A stretch of DNA of 7,070 nucleotides from an uncultured Rubrivivax sp. (GTDB lineage: Bacteria > Pseudomonadota > Gammaproteobacteria > Burkholderiales > Burkholderiaceae_C), in the NCBI GenBank assembly GCA_937967345.1, contig CALBTN010000038.1:1-7070 (forward strand), in the 5' to 3' direction. Of this stretch, positions 6,486 to 7,070 are shown piece by piece. Numbering within the stretch: position 1 is the stretch's first letter; every line of letters starts with the position of its first letter. The translations under genes and the position numbers were made by a program. The notes below the pieces were generated by a model, which worked only from the letters and a program-made list of their open reading frames with translations, searched no databases and was not told where the DNA came from.

Positions 6486-7070
6486 TCAAGCCACCTTCGC
6501 CGCGTCGCGACGCCGGTTGGCCAACAGTGCACCCACCGCCGCCGAGGCCAGGCGGGCGTGCACCGAATCGGCCCGGCTGGTCAAGACGATCGGCACGCGT
6601 GCGCCGAGCACGATGCCGGCGCTGTCGGCGTTGATCAGGAAGGACAGGCTCTTGGCCAGCACGTTGCCCACCTCGAGGTCGGGCACGACCAGGATGTCGG
6701 CCTGGCCGGCCACCGGACCGCCGATCTTCTTGATCTGTGCGGCCTCGGGGCTGATGGCGTTGTCCAGCGCCAGCGGGCCGTCGAGCACGCCGCCGGTGAT
6801 CTGGCCGCGGTCGGCCATCTTGCAAAGCGCCGCCGCCTCGACGGTCGACTGCAGCTTGGGGTTGACGCTTTCCATCGCCGACAGGATGGCCACCTTGGGC
6901 GTGTCGATGCGAAGTGCGTGCGCCAGCTCGATCGCGTTTTGCACGATGTCGACCTTGTCCTGCAGTGTCGGGAAGACGTTGATCGCGGCGTCGGTGATGA
7001 TCAGCACGTTGCTGTGCTCGGGCACGTCCATCACGAAGCAATGGCTGAGGCGGCGCGCGGTGCGCAGTCC
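6486..7070 (-). CDS. Phosphate acetyl/butyryltransferase, C-terminal part (5' end beyond window)
   Basis: The frame is open from the window edge to a TGA at 6488-6486 and gives the last 194 residues, starting GLRTARRLSHCFVMD. The family (PTA/PTB) transfers an acyl group from CoA to phosphate, giving acetyl, propionyl or butyryl phosphate for the kinase encoded next. Seen here are MDVPEHSNVLIITDAAINVFP, the CKMADRGQITGGVLDGPLALDNAIS stretch and the C-terminal GARVPIVLTSRADS motif, which is characteristic of the family's phosphate/CoA-binding end. The sequence resembles the C-terminal half of proteobacterial proteins annotated as bifunctional enoyl-CoA hydratase (MaoC-like)/phosphate acetyltransferase more than the large E. 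coli-type Pta. The N-terminal half is off the window, so the fusion is an inference. A GTG at 7034 could be mistaken for a start, but homology continues upstream of it. The stop lies 1 nt before the kinase ATG, which implies translational coupling. Acyl-chain preference cannot be read from the sequence. Confidence 0.88.
   Translation of the reverse strand, partial: GLRTARRLSHCFVMDVPEHSNVLIITDAAINVFPTLQDKVDIVQNAIELAHALRIDTPKVAILSAMESVNPKLQSTVEAAALCKMADRGQITGGVLDGPLALDNAISPEAAQIKKIGGPVAGQADILVVPDLEVGNVLAKSLSFLINADSAGIVLGARVPIVLTSRADSVHARLASAAVGALLANRRRDAAKVA

Noticed and set aside
6485..6532. Upstream ATG extending the kinase by 16 residues
   Set aside because: The added residues precede the conserved N-terminal strand VLVLNAGSSS and overlap the phosphotransacylase gene; ATG at 6484 fits family length.
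5471..6634. Plus-strand open frame of 387 codons opposite the kinase gene
   Set aside because: It lies antisense to a kinase with all catalytic motifs, and its translation is rich in Arg, Ala, Gly and Gln without domain signatures.

Overview
This window comes from a GC-rich bacterial chromosome whose third codon positions are overwhelmingly G or C. The protein sequences look proteobacterial, most like Betaproteobacteria of the order Burkholderiales. That placement rests on sequence resemblance and composition only; there is no rRNA here to confirm it. All seven genes lie on the minus strand, so the transcription order runs from base 7070 down to base 1. Both end genes are cut by the window edges. 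The gaps are 1, 52, 7, 50, 36 and 26 nt, with no recognisable terminator between genes, so this is most likely one operon whose promoter lies beyond base 7070.

Layout in transcription order: (1) the C-terminal 194 residues of a phosphate acetyl/butyryltransferase (7070-6486); (2) an acetate/propionate kinase (6484-5300); (3) a pyruvate formate-lyase with an intact Cys-Cys pair and glycyl-radical motif (5247-2965); (4) its radical-SAM activating enzyme, with an unusual N-terminal extension (2957-2088); (5) a single-chain iron-sulfur L-serine dehydratase ending in cysteine (2037-664); (6) a RidA/TdcF-family enamine/imine deaminase (627-250); (7) the first 74 residues of a PLP-dependent threonine ammonia-lyase (223-1).

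Together these enzymes make a nearly complete route for fermenting serine and threonine. The two dehydratases yield pyruvate and 2-oxobutanoate, and RidA clears the reactive enamine/imine intermediates. Pyruvate formate-lyase, switched on by its activase, cleaves the 2-oxoacids with CoA to formate plus acetyl-CoA or propionyl-CoA. The phosphotransacylase and kinase then turn the acyl-CoA into acyl phosphate, and finally into ATP plus acetate or propionate. The gene content closely parallels the E. coli tdc operon (tdcB, tdcD, tdcE, tdcF, tdcG), but in a different order. It adds a dedicated activase and a phosphotransacylase, and no amino-acid or formate transporter is visible in the window. 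A perfect 11-bp GC-rich inverted repeat sits between the activase and serine dehydratase genes, dividing the operon into a 2-oxoacid-cleavage/ATP half and an amino-acid-deamination half.
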